The position numbers were made by a program, and so were the translations under genes. A DNA stretch of 63,365 nucleotides from a virus, in the IMG/VR virus record IMGVR_UViG_3300025141_000081, positions 1 to 63,365 of that record; one strand, 5' to 3'. This document shows, piece by piece, positions 14,458 through 22,911 of the stretch. Within the stretch, counting starts at the first letter, position 1; each line of letters begins with the position of its first letter. The notes beneath the pieces were generated by a model. It made no database searches. It was not told the origin of the DNA and saw only the letters and a list, made by a program, of their open reading frames with translations.

Positions 14458-14714
14458 TCAATTTGAACTTGCTCTAGCAGCGTAGTTCATGGGGTCTCTG
14501 ATGACCTTATTTCCCTATATCAGATAGCAGGTAGACTCCTGCGAAAATAAAAAATCAAAAATGGTTACCCTGATGGTATTAGGTGGACTCAATGATCGTA
14601 AGAGTGGCTGGAACTCGATCATTTTTTGTCTATTTTGAAAAATAGAACAAGCTTGTGAATGACTTGAATTGGAAATTATTTCGGACAGCAGTTCGATTCT
14701 GCTCACCTCCACCA
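14359..14714 (+). ncRNA. ssrA: phage-encoded one-piece tmRNA
   Basis: 356 nt. The 5' acceptor strand GGGGGTG (14359-14365) pairs with CACCTCC (14704-14710; one G-U), followed by A and an encoded CCA at 14712-14714. The 5' part has the conserved GGTTTCGACGAGG of tmRNA D-loops. The T arm is AGCAG-TTCGATT-CTGCT (14687-14703). The tag frame GCC at 14444 to TAG at 14483-14485 encodes ANNNNQFELALAA, with the Ala-rich end read by ClpXP-type proteases. Hairpin/pseudoknot-like sequence fills 14490-14640. It rescues stalled ribosomes and tags nascent proteins; a phage copy may retune this during infection. All the tRNA-like parts are intact. A T run follows the CCA. Confidence 0.95.
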
Positions 14715-14768
14715 CTTTTTAAGAGTCTAACATGAACCGCATATTGTGGCTGAAAACGGAACTACAAG

Positions 14769-14776
14769 ACTAATTA
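14769..14776 (+). promoter_or_regulatory. late-promoter-like octamer ACTAATTA
   Basis: In the 140-base gap between tmRNA and the HNH gene, 86 bases upstream of the chosen ATG. No other feature is seen in that gap. Confidence 0.3.
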
Positions 14777-14854
14777 CTACGACACTGCTGAGAAAATGAG
14801 GCTTGACAAAGCTTGGAAACAAGATTATATATGGAAAAGAAAGGAACATATTCC

Positions 14855-15151
14855 ATGTGTAAAAGATCTGAACGTAGAGAAGATACAAGAAGAAAGATGA
14901 TGGAATTTTATAAACTCCATCCTTGTATTGATTGTGGAGAATCCGATCCTAGAGTTTTAGATTTTGATCATATCAATAATAAAAAACATAATATTAGTAC
15001 ATTATTAAGAAAAGAATATTCTTGGGAATCCATTCTAAAAGAAGCAGAGAAGTGTCAGATTAGGTGTGCCAATTGCCATAGAAAAAAGACGGCTGTTGAG
15101 CAAAATCACTATACGAACAGAATGTTAAATGAGTTTTTTAATTCAAATTAG
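14855..15151 (+). CDS. HNH endonuclease, possibly a homing enzyme
   Basis: 98 aa from ATG 14855, with AAGGA at 14841-14845 and nine bases between; the frame extends upstream to a TTG at 14813. It has the compact zinc-stabilised HNH layout: HPCIDCGESDP, then LDFDHINNKKHNIS with the catalytic His, then SWESILKEAEKC and RCANCHRKKT with the second Cys pair and final His. Such enzymes nick or cut DNA and are often free-standing homing endonucleases. Position right next to the tmRNA gene is typical of a mobile insertion site. It has its own leader and strong ribosome binding site. Confidence 0.85.
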   Translation: MCKRSERREDTRRKMMEFYKLHPCIDCGESDPRVLDFDHINNKKHNISTLLRKEYSWESILKEAEKCQIRCANCHRKKTAVEQNHYTNRMLNEFFNSN

Positions 15152-15172
15152 CAGAAAAGGAGGGAATATAAA

Positions 15173-15370
15173 ATGTTATCTAAACTTGGTAAATTTGTTA
15201 AGTTTGAAGTTGGGCTCCTATTGGGAACCATAATGGGGGCGGTAGTGGCTACCTTAGTTAGTACATTTATTTATAGTGCCTTTGGATATGACAGTGGGGA
15301 TATATTCTTAATAAAAGATTGCTTAGAAGAAGAAATAGCTGAAAGGGTACAGCTACCGGAGACAAAATAA
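15173..15370 (+). CDS. small single-span membrane protein
   Basis: 65 aa with a strong ribosome binding site (AAAGGAGGG, spacing eight). A transmembrane helix at about 14-38 (LLLGTIMGAVVATLVSTFIYSAF) is flanked by a basic N-terminus and an acidic, soluble C-terminus (KDCLEEEIAERVQL). It could be a holin-like or membrane-targeting protein; no family recognised. Its stop overlaps the next ATG by one base (TAATG). Confidence 0.6.
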   Translation: MLSKLGKFVKFEVGLLLGTIMGAVVATLVSTFIYSAFGYDSGDIFLIKDCLEEEIAERVQLPETK

Positions 15371-15630
15371 TGCATTCTTCTAAAACGAAGATGGTCAGGA
15401 AAGGGACAACTTGTTATGGAACACTGGTGGGGTGGGGTGCCTTTTATTATCCTGACCAAGATAAAAAATGTATTTTTGTTTCTGACGCGGTGGTAATGAA
15501 ATTACCATGGGTTAGTTCGCAGAAGCTTGTAGCTGTCAAAGTGGCTAAAGGATTTATAGAAGGCGATATAGGCATCGGCGGGGAAAAAGATGTTGTGTGG
15601 ATTAAGCCCGATGATATACGAACGTATTAA
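15370..15630 (+). CDS. small beta-rich hypothetical protein
   Basis: 86 aa, TAATG overlap with the membrane gene. The sequence alternates strands and turns (GTTCYGTLVGWGAF, KKCIFVSDAVV, KLVAVKVAKGFI, KDVVWIKPDDI), suggesting a small barrel. Two Cys are present. No family recognised. Confidence 0.55.
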   Translation: MHSSKTKMVRKGTTCYGTLVGWGAFYYPDQDKKCIFVSDAVVMKLPWVSSQKLVAVKVAKGFIEGDIGIGGEKDVVWIKPDDIRTY

Positions 15631-15637
15631 CTACTTA
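15630..15637 (+). promoter_or_regulatory. late-promoter-like octamer ACTACTTA
   Basis: Begins at the stop of the previous gene, 36 bases before the phoH ATG. One mismatch to ACTA(A/T)TTA, within the looser (A/C)CTAnTTA. Confidence 0.3.
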
Positions 15638-15665
15638 CAATAGTAACCCCAGCAGGAAGGAATTA

Positions 15666-17021
15666 ATGGCGAAAAAAACTTATGTCTTTGACACAAGTGT
15701 ATGTTTGACAGATGCGGAATGTATTCACAATTATGGATATAATGATATCATGCTTCCTTTGAAGGTATTAGAGGAAATTGATAACCATAAAAAACGTCAA
15801 GACAGCGCAGGAGTTAATGCTAGAAGAATTATTAGGGAACTAGATGACCTACGGAAAAAGGGGCCACTACAGGCCGGTGTTCGCCTAGGGAAAGGAAAGG
15901 GCATTTTAAAGATTCGATCCCGAAATCTCGATCTTTTACCGGGTGACCTACAAAAAAATCTTGCTGATCATATTATAATATCGACAGCCCTAGCTGAGAA
16001 TTCAGATAATGGGAATAGAAAAACTATTCTTGTAAGTCGAGATATCAATATGCGTGTAATCTGTGATTCTGTTGGCTTGACTAGCGAGGATTACACCGAG
16101 AATCGAGCAATTAATAAAGAATCAGACTTATACTCAGGATTCTCTACCTGCCTAGTGGATGACCAAACAATAGATTTCTTCTATGAAGGCGAGGCAGTCT
16201 TTATGGAAGAAGAGGAATATCCAAATCTAAATCCAAATCAATTTGTAATGCTAGTATCCAGTTCAAACGAAAAGAAGACTGCCTTATCAAAATTTGTAAG
16301 CTATCCTACGGCCTTAGAAAAAGTAATTCAATTTAGGGATGGGGTGTGGGGAGTTAAAGCAAAGAACAAAGAGCAGGCGTTTGCTCTGGACCTCTTGATG
16401 GATCCAGACATTAAGGTTGTTTCCTTAACTGGTAAGGCTGGGTCTGGTAAGACTTTAATAGCGATAGCCGCAGGCTTAGACCAGGTTGTATATAACAAAA
16501 AAGTTAAGGATAAACTAAAAGATGATTCTTTTTGTAGAACTCCCTATAAACGTCTTTTAGTTTCTAGGCCTGTTATGCCCATGGGCCGCGATATAGGGTT
16601 CTTACCAGGCTCAATAAATGAAAAGATGGCACCTTGGCTTGCACCTGTACAAGATAATCTTAAGTTCCTTACGGGAGATGATCAAACTACACTAGATGAT
16701 TACATGGAGCGTGGCCTCATAGAAATAGAAGCTCTAACATATATTAGAGGCCGATCAATAGCTAACGCATATATCGTTGTAGACGAGGCCCAGAACCTCA
16801 CAGCGCACGAAATTAAGACAATCCTTACCCGAGTGGGGGAAGGGACCAAGATTGTTCTAACAGGCGATATCGAACAAATAGATAATGTTTATATCAATGA
16901 AATGTCTTCAGGGCTCACCCATGCTATAGAAAAGATGAAAAGTTTTGACCTGTCAGGGCACGTAACTCTAGAGAAAGGCGAACGTTCTAAGGTGGCCACT
17001 TTAGCAGCCAAAGTATTATAA
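15666..17021 (+). CDS. phoH: PIN-PhoH fusion ATPase
   Basis: 451 aa. Residues about 5-155 are a PIN ribonuclease domain: YVFDTSV with the first Asp, LKVLEEIDNHK, and acidic residues at ADHIIISTA and VSRDINMR. Residues about 235-451 are the PhoH ATPase with Walker A GKAGSGKT (about 256-263), VSRPVMPMGRDIGFLPG, Walker B-like VVDEAQN (about 371-377), and LTGDIEQID. This PhoH2-type arrangement is known as an RNA helicase/ribonuclease in bacteria. phoH is frequent in marine phages; its role in infection is unsettled. Length fits the fused family. AGGAAGG lies upstream of the ATG. Confidence 0.93.
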   Translation: MAKKTYVFDTSVCLTDAECIHNYGYNDIMLPLKVLEEIDNHKKRQDSAGVNARRIIRELDDLRKKGPLQAGVRLGKGKGILKIRSRNLDLLPGDLQKNLADHIIISTALAENSDNGNRKTILVSRDINMRVICDSVGLTSEDYTENRAINKESDLYSGFSTCLVDDQTIDFFYEGEAVFMEEEEYPNLNPNQFVMLVSSSNEKKTALSKFVSYPTALEKVIQFRDGVWGVKAKNKEQAFALDLLMDPDIKVVSLTGKAGSGKTLIAIAAGLDQVVYNKKVKDKLKDDSFCRTPYKRLLVSRPVMPMGRDIGFLPGSINEKMAPWLAPVQDNLKFLTGDDQTTLDDYMERGLIEIEALTYIRGRSIANAYIVVDEAQNLTAHEIKTILTRVGEGTKIVLTGDIEQIDNVYINEMSSGLTHAIEKMKSFDLSGHVTLEKGERSKVATLAAKVL

Positions 17022-17029
17022 ATTTCTTG

Positions 17030-17037
17030 ACTAATTA
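17030..17037 (+). promoter_or_regulatory. late-promoter-like octamer ACTAATTA, with overlapping TTGACT
   Basis: Lies 40 bases before ATG 17070. The same gap contains TTGACT (17028-17033) and, 16 bases on, TACTAT, so a sigma70-type promoter is an alternative reading. Confidence 0.35.
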
Positions 17038-17069
17038 AGACAACGTGTTACTATGTTATAGGAGATGAA

Positions 17070-17330
17070 ATGAGTTTAGACATAGAATGGAAGGACGACC
17101 CCGAACGGGCTGGTTGTAAATTTCTTAATAATGAAACTTCTCCCTTGAAAGAGATGATGGTTTCTTATGTAGGGGAGAAGTTAAACCCAAAGAATGATGA
17201 TGTGACTATCGATATGATTGTTGAAGTTATGGCAGAAGAGTTTCCTGAGTTGACTCTACTGTTGGCTGAAGAAAATTGGGTACGAGGATACAAGCAAGCT
17301 TTTCAAGACTTAAGAGACGAGAGTAAGTGA
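17070..17330 (+). CDS. small hypothetical protein
   Basis: 86 aa with a good ribosome binding site (ATAGGAGAT). Acidic and helical; the C-terminal half (VTIDMIVEVMAEEFPELTLLLAEENWVRGY) looks like a small helical bundle. It is the first gene after the phoH gap and is followed with one base between by the zincin gene. No family recognised. Confidence 0.6.
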   Translation: MSLDIEWKDDPERAGCKFLNNETSPLKEMMVSYVGEKLNPKNDDVTIDMIVEVMAEEFPELTLLLAEENWVRGYKQAFQDLRDESK

Positions 17331-17331
17331 G

Positions 17332-18024
17332 ATGCCTAACGATATGAAAAATTTTATAAGGAACTCCTCACAAAAAAGCCAAAGAAGTCAAAAATGTCTT
17401 AAAATATTTAACACAATTGACCTTTTTATAAAAGATCCGTTGCCTAGTGGGGTAAATATCTTAGAAGTAATTAGAGAAGTGGAAAAAAGGGTCCCTTTCC
17501 ACCTCACAAGCGAAATTGATGTATTCTATGTGGGTAATTTTAAAGAGTTTCAGGAGAAACAAGTAAATGCTATGTATCGGGACGGGGCGGTATACGTTAC
17601 AAACGATCAAGATGACGTGATGGATATGGTGGATGATATTGTCCACGAAATCGCACATGCGACAGAACATATATACGTCCAAGTTATTTATTCGGATGGG
17701 AGGCTACAGGAGGAGTTTTTTGGGAAAAGGAAGAGACTTGAAGGCATGATACGAGAGTATGGATATCTCGACGGGCGAAAGGTATCCTTTGCCAACCTAG
17801 AATATTCTAAAGAATTAGACGATTATTTATATAAAGATTTGGGCTACGACAAACTAGAAACTTTCTGCTCAGGCCTCTTCATAAGGCCTTATGCGGTAAC
17901 TGATATAAGAGAATATTTCGCTACAGCATTAGAAGAGTATTTAATAGGAGACCCAAAGTATATGAGAAGAATATGTCCTGTTGCCTATGAAAAGATCCAT
18001 TATCTTTGTAAGAGCGGGGTGTAG
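17332..18024 (+). CDS. zincin-like metallopeptidase domain protein
   Basis: 230 aa. The core is VDDIVHEIAHATEH with the zinc motif H105-E-I-A-H109. A downstream acidic helix (REYFATALEEYLIGD, about 195-209) could supply the third ligand as in gluzincins. The N-terminal 30 residues are basic and Ser/Gln-rich. An alpha/beta region precedes the motif (SEIDVFYVGNF, AVYVTNDQDD). The fold class is a peptidase; the substrate is unknown. Two HExxH proteins occur in this window, here and in the cell-wall hydrolase, with no obvious similarity beyond the motif. Confidence 0.7.
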   Translation: MPNDMKNFIRNSSQKSQRSQKCLKIFNTIDLFIKDPLPSGVNILEVIREVEKRVPFHLTSEIDVFYVGNFKEFQEKQVNAMYRDGAVYVTNDQDDVMDMVDDIVHEIAHATEHIYVQVIYSDGRLQEEFFGKRKRLEGMIREYGYLDGRKVSFANLEYSKELDDYLYKDLGYDKLETFCSGLFIRPYAVTDIREYFATALEEYLIGDPKYMRRICPVAYEKIHYLCKSGV

Positions 18025-18025
18025 G

Positions 18026-18799
18026 TTGCCGCATATTTCTTATTCAGAAGTAAAAAATTGGTCAGAATGTACTTGGAGACACAAATTACTTTATATAGAT
18101 AGGGTCATAGTAAGACAGGGCAATGAGCACACTGCTTTTGGTACGTCTGTTCATGAAACCGTTGAGAATATGCTCCTGGGCAAAATTGAGAATCCATATA
18201 CATACTTTGATAAGGTTTTTACAGGAGAGCTTCGCAAGATAGGTCTAGAAGAGGACTCAGAGTTGGCATCTGGAATGAGAACTCAAATCGTTGGGCTTTT
18301 CGAAGAAGTTGTCCCGGCCCTAAATGAATATTTTGCCAGTAAGGGCGGCTGGGAGGTTTTCGCTACGGAAGAAGCCCTTAAAGAACCGATCACCGAAACC
18401 AAGATTATGAACTATGATTTCAAGGGGTTTATTGATCTCGTCTTAAAAGACGGGAATGGTCACTACCATGTGATAGATTGGAAAACCTGCTCATGGGGTT
18501 GGCATGCTCGTAAGAAAAACGATATTCTGTTTACCAGACAGCTGGTGCTATACAAATATTATTATTCCAAAAAACATAATTTGAATCCACGAGTAATCTC
18601 AACACACTTTGGATTGCTTAAGCGGACAAGTAAGAAAAGCAGAGTAGAATTATTTAGAGTTACGAGTGGGGAAAGAAAAACGAAAAATTCACTTGACTTT
18701 TTGAACAAAGCGTTATATAATATCACAAATAAAAGATATATTAAAAACAGATTATCTTGTAAGTATTGTCCGTTCATTGAAACAGAACATTGCCCCTGA
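18026..18799 (+). CDS. PD-(D/E)XK nuclease of the RecB/Cas4 type
   Basis: 257 aa if it starts at TTG 18026, just after the upstream stop; ATGs at 17981 and 17987 lie inside the zincin gene and would add 15 or 13 residues. The N-terminal motif is ISYSEVKNWSECTWRHKLLYID, shared by PDDEXK_1 proteins. It is followed by AFGTSVHETVENML, the catalytic pair D137 and D151-W-K153 (VIDWKT), and the QLVLYKYYY helix. One early Cys (C15) and three at the C-terminus (SCKYCPFIETEHC) are placed as in 4Fe-4S nucleases such as Cas4 and AddB. It would trim or process DNA ends in recombination or replication. The start is uncertain. Confidence 0.82.
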   Translation: MPHISYSEVKNWSECTWRHKLLYIDRVIVRQGNEHTAFGTSVHETVENMLLGKIENPYTYFDKVFTGELRKIGLEEDSELASGMRTQIVGLFEEVVPALNEYFASKGGWEVFATEEALKEPITETKIMNYDFKGFIDLVLKDGNGHYHVIDWKTCSWGWHARKKNDILFTRQLVLYKYYYSKKHNLNPRVISTHFGLLKRTSKKSRVELFRVTSGERKTKNSLDFLNKALYNITNKRYIKNRLSCKYCPFIETEHCP

Positions 18800-18806
18800 G
18801 GATTTA

Positions 18807-20069
18807 ATGGAAGAGAAAAAAATTAAGGTTCTGACCCTGTCAGACCACCCCTTGTCACCATCTGGTGTTGGAATTCAAACGAAATACTTCATTGAAGCTC
18901 TCCTGAAGACTGGAAAGTTTCAATTTATTTGTTTGGGGGGTGCTGTGAAGCATGACAATTATGAGGCCCAAAAGATTGCCCCCTTTGAAGATGATTGGAT
19001 GGTCATACCCATTGACGGGTATGGTGATGCTGAAAAGATCAGATCAGTTATTCGAAACGAGAAGCCAGACATTCTATGGTTTATGACTGACCCTCGTTTC
19101 TATGAATGGCTTTGGTTTATTGAAAATGAAGTTCGTCCGTTAGTTCCTATGGTATATTACCATGTTTGGGATAACCACCCTGCTCCAATGTTTAACCGTC
19201 CATTCTATTTATCAAATGACCTGATCGTTTCAATTTCTAAGGTCACAAGGGACGTTGTAGCGGAAGCAGCACCGGAGGTTGATAATATCTATCATCCCCA
19301 TGCAGTTGACTCAAGCATCTTTAAGGCCAAGACAGATGAAGAGAGAAAGGAGCTAAGAAAGAACAACTTCCCACAGGACAAAGAAGATAGGATGTTGTTC
19401 TTTTGGAATAATAGAAACGCACGCCGTAAGCAAAGTGGTTCTTTACTGTTCTGGTTTGACGAGTTTGCTAATGAAGTGGGCCGAGACAAGGTTCGGTTAA
19501 TAATGCACACAGACCCCAACGATGTACATGGACAGCCACTTCAGCATATTATTGAAAAGCTTGATAATGATGGCACAATGATGATATCTAGCACCAAGGT
19601 TCCACCGCAGATATTATCGGACATGTATAACATGTCCTCATGTACAATCAACATTTCTGATGCTGAGGGCTTTGGCCTAGCCACGCTAGAATCTCTTTCA
19701 TGTGAAACACCTATTGTCGTTACTATGACTGGTGGATTGCAAGAGCAAGTGACAGATGGCGAGGATTGGTTTGGTGTGGGTATTGAGCCATCATCAAAGA
19801 CTGTCATTGGCTCCCAACAGGTGCCCTACATCTACGAAGATCGGATAAATAAGGAAGATTTTAAAGCCGCATTGCATAAAATTTACAACATGACTCCCGA
19901 AGAACGCAGAGAGTTAGGCAGAAAGGGCAGACAGCATGTTGAGAGGAACTATAGCTTTGAAAAATATTGTGAAGGTTGGGTAAAAATAATGACAGATGTA
20001 CATGAAAAGCATGGCTCTTGGGACAGTAGAAGTGGTTACAAGAGTTGGGAAATGAGGGAGCTGGCATGA
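18807..20069 (+). CDS. GT-B glycosyltransferase (GT4-like)
   Basis: 420 aa from ATG 18807, with GAGG five bases upstream; an in-frame ATG at 18777 lies inside the nuclease gene. The N-terminus VLTLSDHPLSPSGVGIQTKY is the Gly-rich acceptor-side motif of GT-B enzymes. The C-terminal donor site is DAEGFGLATLESLSCETPIV (about 285-304), with the E-x7-E pattern, followed by TGGLQEQV. It transfers sugar from a nucleotide sugar. It is the first of five consecutive transferases and ends ATGA-overlapped with the second. Product and acceptor are unknown; virion or host surface glycan is likely. Confidence 0.88.
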   Translation: MEEKKIKVLTLSDHPLSPSGVGIQTKYFIEALLKTGKFQFICLGGAVKHDNYEAQKIAPFEDDWMVIPIDGYGDAEKIRSVIRNEKPDILWFMTDPRFYEWLWFIENEVRPLVPMVYYHVWDNHPAPMFNRPFYLSNDLIVSISKVTRDVVAEAAPEVDNIYHPHAVDSSIFKAKTDEERKELRKNNFPQDKEDRMLFFWNNRNARRKQSGSLLFWFDEFANEVGRDKVRLIMHTDPNDVHGQPLQHIIEKLDNDGTMMISSTKVPPQILSDMYNMSSCTINISDAEGFGLATLESLSCETPIVVTMTGGLQEQVTDGEDWFGVGIEPSSKTVIGSQQVPYIYEDRINKEDFKAALHKIYNMTPEERRELGRKGRQHVERNYSFEKYCEGWVKIMTDVHEKHGSWDSRSGYKSWEMRELA

Positions 20070-21325
20070 TTAAGAAAGTATTGGTAAGAGGCCCAGCACT
20101 AACTCAATCCGGGTATGGTGAACATACTCGTTTTCTTCTACGCTCTTTGAGGGCTAATCCTGATAAGTTCGATGTCTATCTAATTTCTGTTAACTGGGGT
20201 CAGACTGGCTGGCTATCTGAAGATACAGAAGAGAGGAAATGGATTGATGAGATTATCCTAAAGACACACCGTTATACCCAGTCTGGGGGCTATCTTGACA
20301 TGTCTGTACAGGTTACTATACCCAATGAGTGGGAGAGGTTAGCTATGTACAATATAGGCGTCACAGCAGGCATAGAGACAACTAAAGTTGCACCAGTGTG
20401 GCTGGAGCGCTGCAACGTGATGGATAAAGTAATTACAATCTCGGAGCATTCTAAGCAGGTGCTAGAAAACACAGCGTATCAGGGTATGCATAGCGAAACT
20501 AAACAGCCAATGACTCTTAAATGTGAAGTCCCAGTAGAGATAGTACACTACCCAGTGAAAAAAGTAAAGCCAGAGAGTCTAGATATTAAGTTAAAATACG
20601 ATTTTAATTATTTGTTGGTTTCCCAATGGGGACCTAGAAAGAATATGGAGAACGCCGTAAAGTGGTGGATTGAAGAAAACTATGACCAAGAAGTTGGGCT
20701 AATTGTCAAGACATCACTAAAAAACAATTCTATAATGGATAGAGAGCACACACACAAGGGTTTAAGCACAATTGTAAATAGTTTTCTACCTGATGACGCA
20801 AAGTGTAAAGTATACCTACTTCACGGTGACCTCGCGGAAGCACAAATGCAGTCTCTCTATATACATGAGAAAGTTAAGGCACTAATTAGTCTTAGTCATG
20901 GTGAGGGCTTTGGCTTACCTATTTTCGATGCCGCGTGTCATGGGGTGCCTGTCATTGCCCCAGGGTGGTCAGGTCATTGTGATTTCTTGTACATGCCTCA
21001 AAAAAATGGTAAGAATAAAGCTATGTTTGCTGATGTTAATTATGATATTGCACCAGTACAGGACTCTGCTGTTTGGGACGGTGTTGTTCAGAAGGACAGT
21101 ATGTGGTGTTACCCTCATGAAGGTCACTACAAGATGCGTCTGCGGCAAGTTCGTAAGAACTACGACAAATGGGTTAAGAAGGCTAAGACCCTACAAGAAT
21201 GGGTTCTTGAAGCGTTTAACTCGGACAACCAGCATCAGTTGTTTGCAGATTCGGTATACGGAGAAGTAGTTGATGTAGAGTCCTGGCTTGAAGAATTAAA
21301 TACCGATTTGGTAGAGCATGGCTGA
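20066..21325 (+). CDS. GT-B glycosyltransferase
   Basis: 419 aa from ATG 20066 (ATGA overlap). N-terminal VLVRGPALTQSGYGEHTRF is again the acceptor-side motif. The donor-site motif is LSHGEGFGLPIFDAACHGVPV (about 279-299), followed by APGWSGHCDF. The middle has TAGIETTKVAPVW and VITISEHSKQV, typical of a phage/bacterial transferase subfamily. It overlaps the next gene by eight bases. Same cassette as the neighbouring transferases. Confidence 0.87.
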   Translation: MIKKVLVRGPALTQSGYGEHTRFLLRSLRANPDKFDVYLISVNWGQTGWLSEDTEERKWIDEIILKTHRYTQSGGYLDMSVQVTIPNEWERLAMYNIGVTAGIETTKVAPVWLERCNVMDKVITISEHSKQVLENTAYQGMHSETKQPMTLKCEVPVEIVHYPVKKVKPESLDIKLKYDFNYLLVSQWGPRKNMENAVKWWIEENYDQEVGLIVKTSLKNNSIMDREHTHKGLSTIVNSFLPDDAKCKVYLLHGDLAEAQMQSLYIHEKVKALISLSHGEGFGLPIFDAACHGVPVIAPGWSGHCDFLYMPQKNGKNKAMFADVNYDIAPVQDSAVWDGVVQKDSMWCYPHEGHYKMRLRQVRKNYDKWVKKAKTLQEWVLEAFNSDNQHQLFADSVYGEVVDVESWLEELNTDLVEHG

Positions 21326-22154
21326 TATACTTTTTATAGCTGACTTCTTTGTTAACCAAGTACTTGGTGGTGGGGAGTTAAATGACGATGTTTTGATGAA
21401 CAAATTGCGCCATCGAGGCCACACTGTTCGAAGTATCCATAGTCACAAAGTCAGTGACCTGGATTTATTACACAGTAAACACACTATTGTCTCAAGCTTC
21501 GCACATTTAATTGAAAGTTATCAAAAAATACTACAAGGCAGAAACTACATCATTTACGAGCACGATCACAAATACCTCGCCAACAGGAACCCCAACGTCT
21601 ACCCCAATTACCAGGCTCCCAAGGAGCATATTATCAATAGAGAATTTTATGCAAATGCGAAAGCTGTGCTGTGCCAGAGCAATTTTCATGCCGAAATAGT
21701 TAGAAAGAATTTAGAATTGGACAATATTATTAGTTTGGGCGGTAATTTATGGTCCGAAGAACATTTTGTTCTATTGGGAAAACTTAGTAAACAACCTAAA
21801 ACTGATACATATGCAATTATGAATTCTCCAGTGTTTCACAAGAACACTCAAGAGGCAGTGCAATACTGTGAGGCTCTGGGGCTGGACTATGCACTTATAC
21901 CACCCTCAGACTCCACCACCTTCTTATCTGAGTTAGGTAGACACACTACTTTGGTCTTCTTACCTAAGACTCCTGAAACTCTCTCTAGGATTGTCGTAGA
22001 GGCTAGGATGATGGGGATGAAGACAAGGACTACTAATAATATAGGCGCTATTCATGAAGAATGGTTTTCAAAAAAAGGACTTGACTTAATCGAATATATG
22101 CGTTATAGGCAAGAAGAAATAATAAATATTGTTTTGGAAAGTTTAAATGCATAG
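21318..22154 (+). CDS. GT-B-like glycosyltransferase, short
   Basis: 278 aa. ILFIADFFVNQVLGGGELNDDVL is the N-terminal Gly-rich loop. The middle has AKAVLCQSNFHAEIV, where transferases change lobe, and the donor half has FLPKTPETLSRIVVEARMMGM with the Glu of the donor site. It is about 100 residues shorter than the two upstream transferases but appears complete. It overlaps both neighbours by eight bases. Confidence 0.75.
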   Translation: MADILFIADFFVNQVLGGGELNDDVLMNKLRHRGHTVRSIHSHKVSDLDLLHSKHTIVSSFAHLIESYQKILQGRNYIIYEHDHKYLANRNPNVYPNYQAPKEHIINREFYANAKAVLCQSNFHAEIVRKNLELDNIISLGGNLWSEEHFVLLGKLSKQPKTDTYAIMNSPVFHKNTQEAVQYCEALGLDYALIPPSDSTTFLSELGRHTTLVFLPKTPETLSRIVVEARMMGMKTRTTNNIGAIHEEWFSKKGLDLIEYMRYRQEEIINIVLESLNA

Positions 22155-22911
22155 CCCAAGAGTTTCAATCATCACATCATTATATAACGCAGACGATCAA
22201 ATAGAGGACTTTCTAGAGGATATAGTAAAACAGACATACTTTGATAAATGCGAACTTGTTATAATTGATGGAGCATCGCCTGGGGAAGAATCTGATGTGA
22301 TAGCTAAATATCAAAAGCAATACAGCAATATTCTTTATCATCGCCTGGAAGAAGACCCAGGTATATACGGCTGTTGGAACTACGCAATAGAAAATAGTTC
22401 TGGTGATTATTTAACAAATGCAAATGTGGACGATAGAAGGGCATACAACCAAATAGAAAGATTTGTATCTGCTCTGGATAGTGACGCAGGTCTCGATTTG
22501 GCTTACAGTCACACATTTGTTACCCACAAGCCCTATGAGACGTTTTATCAAAACTCTTCCGGGTATCAAATGTATCCATCCTTCCCGTTTTCTAAGGAGA
22601 TGATGGTTAAATGCCTACCAGGCTGTCAGCCATTGTGGAGGCGGGCCATGCATAAAAAGGCAGGACTTTTTGATGATAGCTATAAATTTGCAGGCGATTG
22701 GGAGATGTGGCTAAGAGCCGTTCGCAATGGTAGCAGGTTTATGATGATTGAGGGTGTTTATGGTTTATATTACCACAACCCCACTGGGCTTACGACCGAC
22801 CCGAAAAAACGTAAGCATAAATTTTTAGAAGAGAAAAAAGTGTTTTGGGAATACACAGACGTGTATGGCCAGAAAGCTGTTGCACAATATGGAGAGCACT
22901 TCAAAAGATGA
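22147..22911 (+). CDS. family 2 glycosyltransferase (GT-A)
   Basis: 254 aa. Canonical GT2 signature: VSIITSLYNADDQIEDFLEDI, then ELVIIDGASPG, the DxD-like segment NANVDDRR (about 97-104), and the later GDWEMWLRAVRNG acceptor-side motif. Length is usual for GT2 domains. It may be the enzyme that adds one sugar to the glycan made by this cassette. It overlaps the next gene by four bases (ATGA). Confidence 0.88.
   Translation: MHSPRVSIITSLYNADDQIEDFLEDIVKQTYFDKCELVIIDGASPGEESDVIAKYQKQYSNILYHRLEEDPGIYGCWNYAIENSSGDYLTNANVDDRRAYNQIERFVSALDSDAGLDLAYSHTFVTHKPYETFYQNSSGYQMYPSFPFSKEMMVKCLPGCQPLWRRAMHKKAGLFDDSYKFAGDWEMWLRAVRNGSRFMMIEGVYGLYYHNPTGLTTDPKKRKHKFLEEKKVFWEYTDVYGQKAVAQYGEHFKR

Noticed and set aside
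14680-14714. A lone tRNA 3' half with T loop and CCA
   Set aside because: It has no nearby anticodon arm; the partner strand and D-loop-like sequence are at 14359, making it the tRNA-like end of the tmRNA.
14515-14715. Minus-strand frame of 66 codons
   Set aside because: It lies wholly within the tmRNA gene, whose structure accounts for the conservation of this sequence.
17028-17055. Sigma70 promoter TTGACT-16-TACTAT
   Set aside because: The -35 overlaps the late-promoter-like octamer and the -10 is only 4/6; it cannot be told apart from chance in AT-rich sequence, so it is noted only within the octamer entry.
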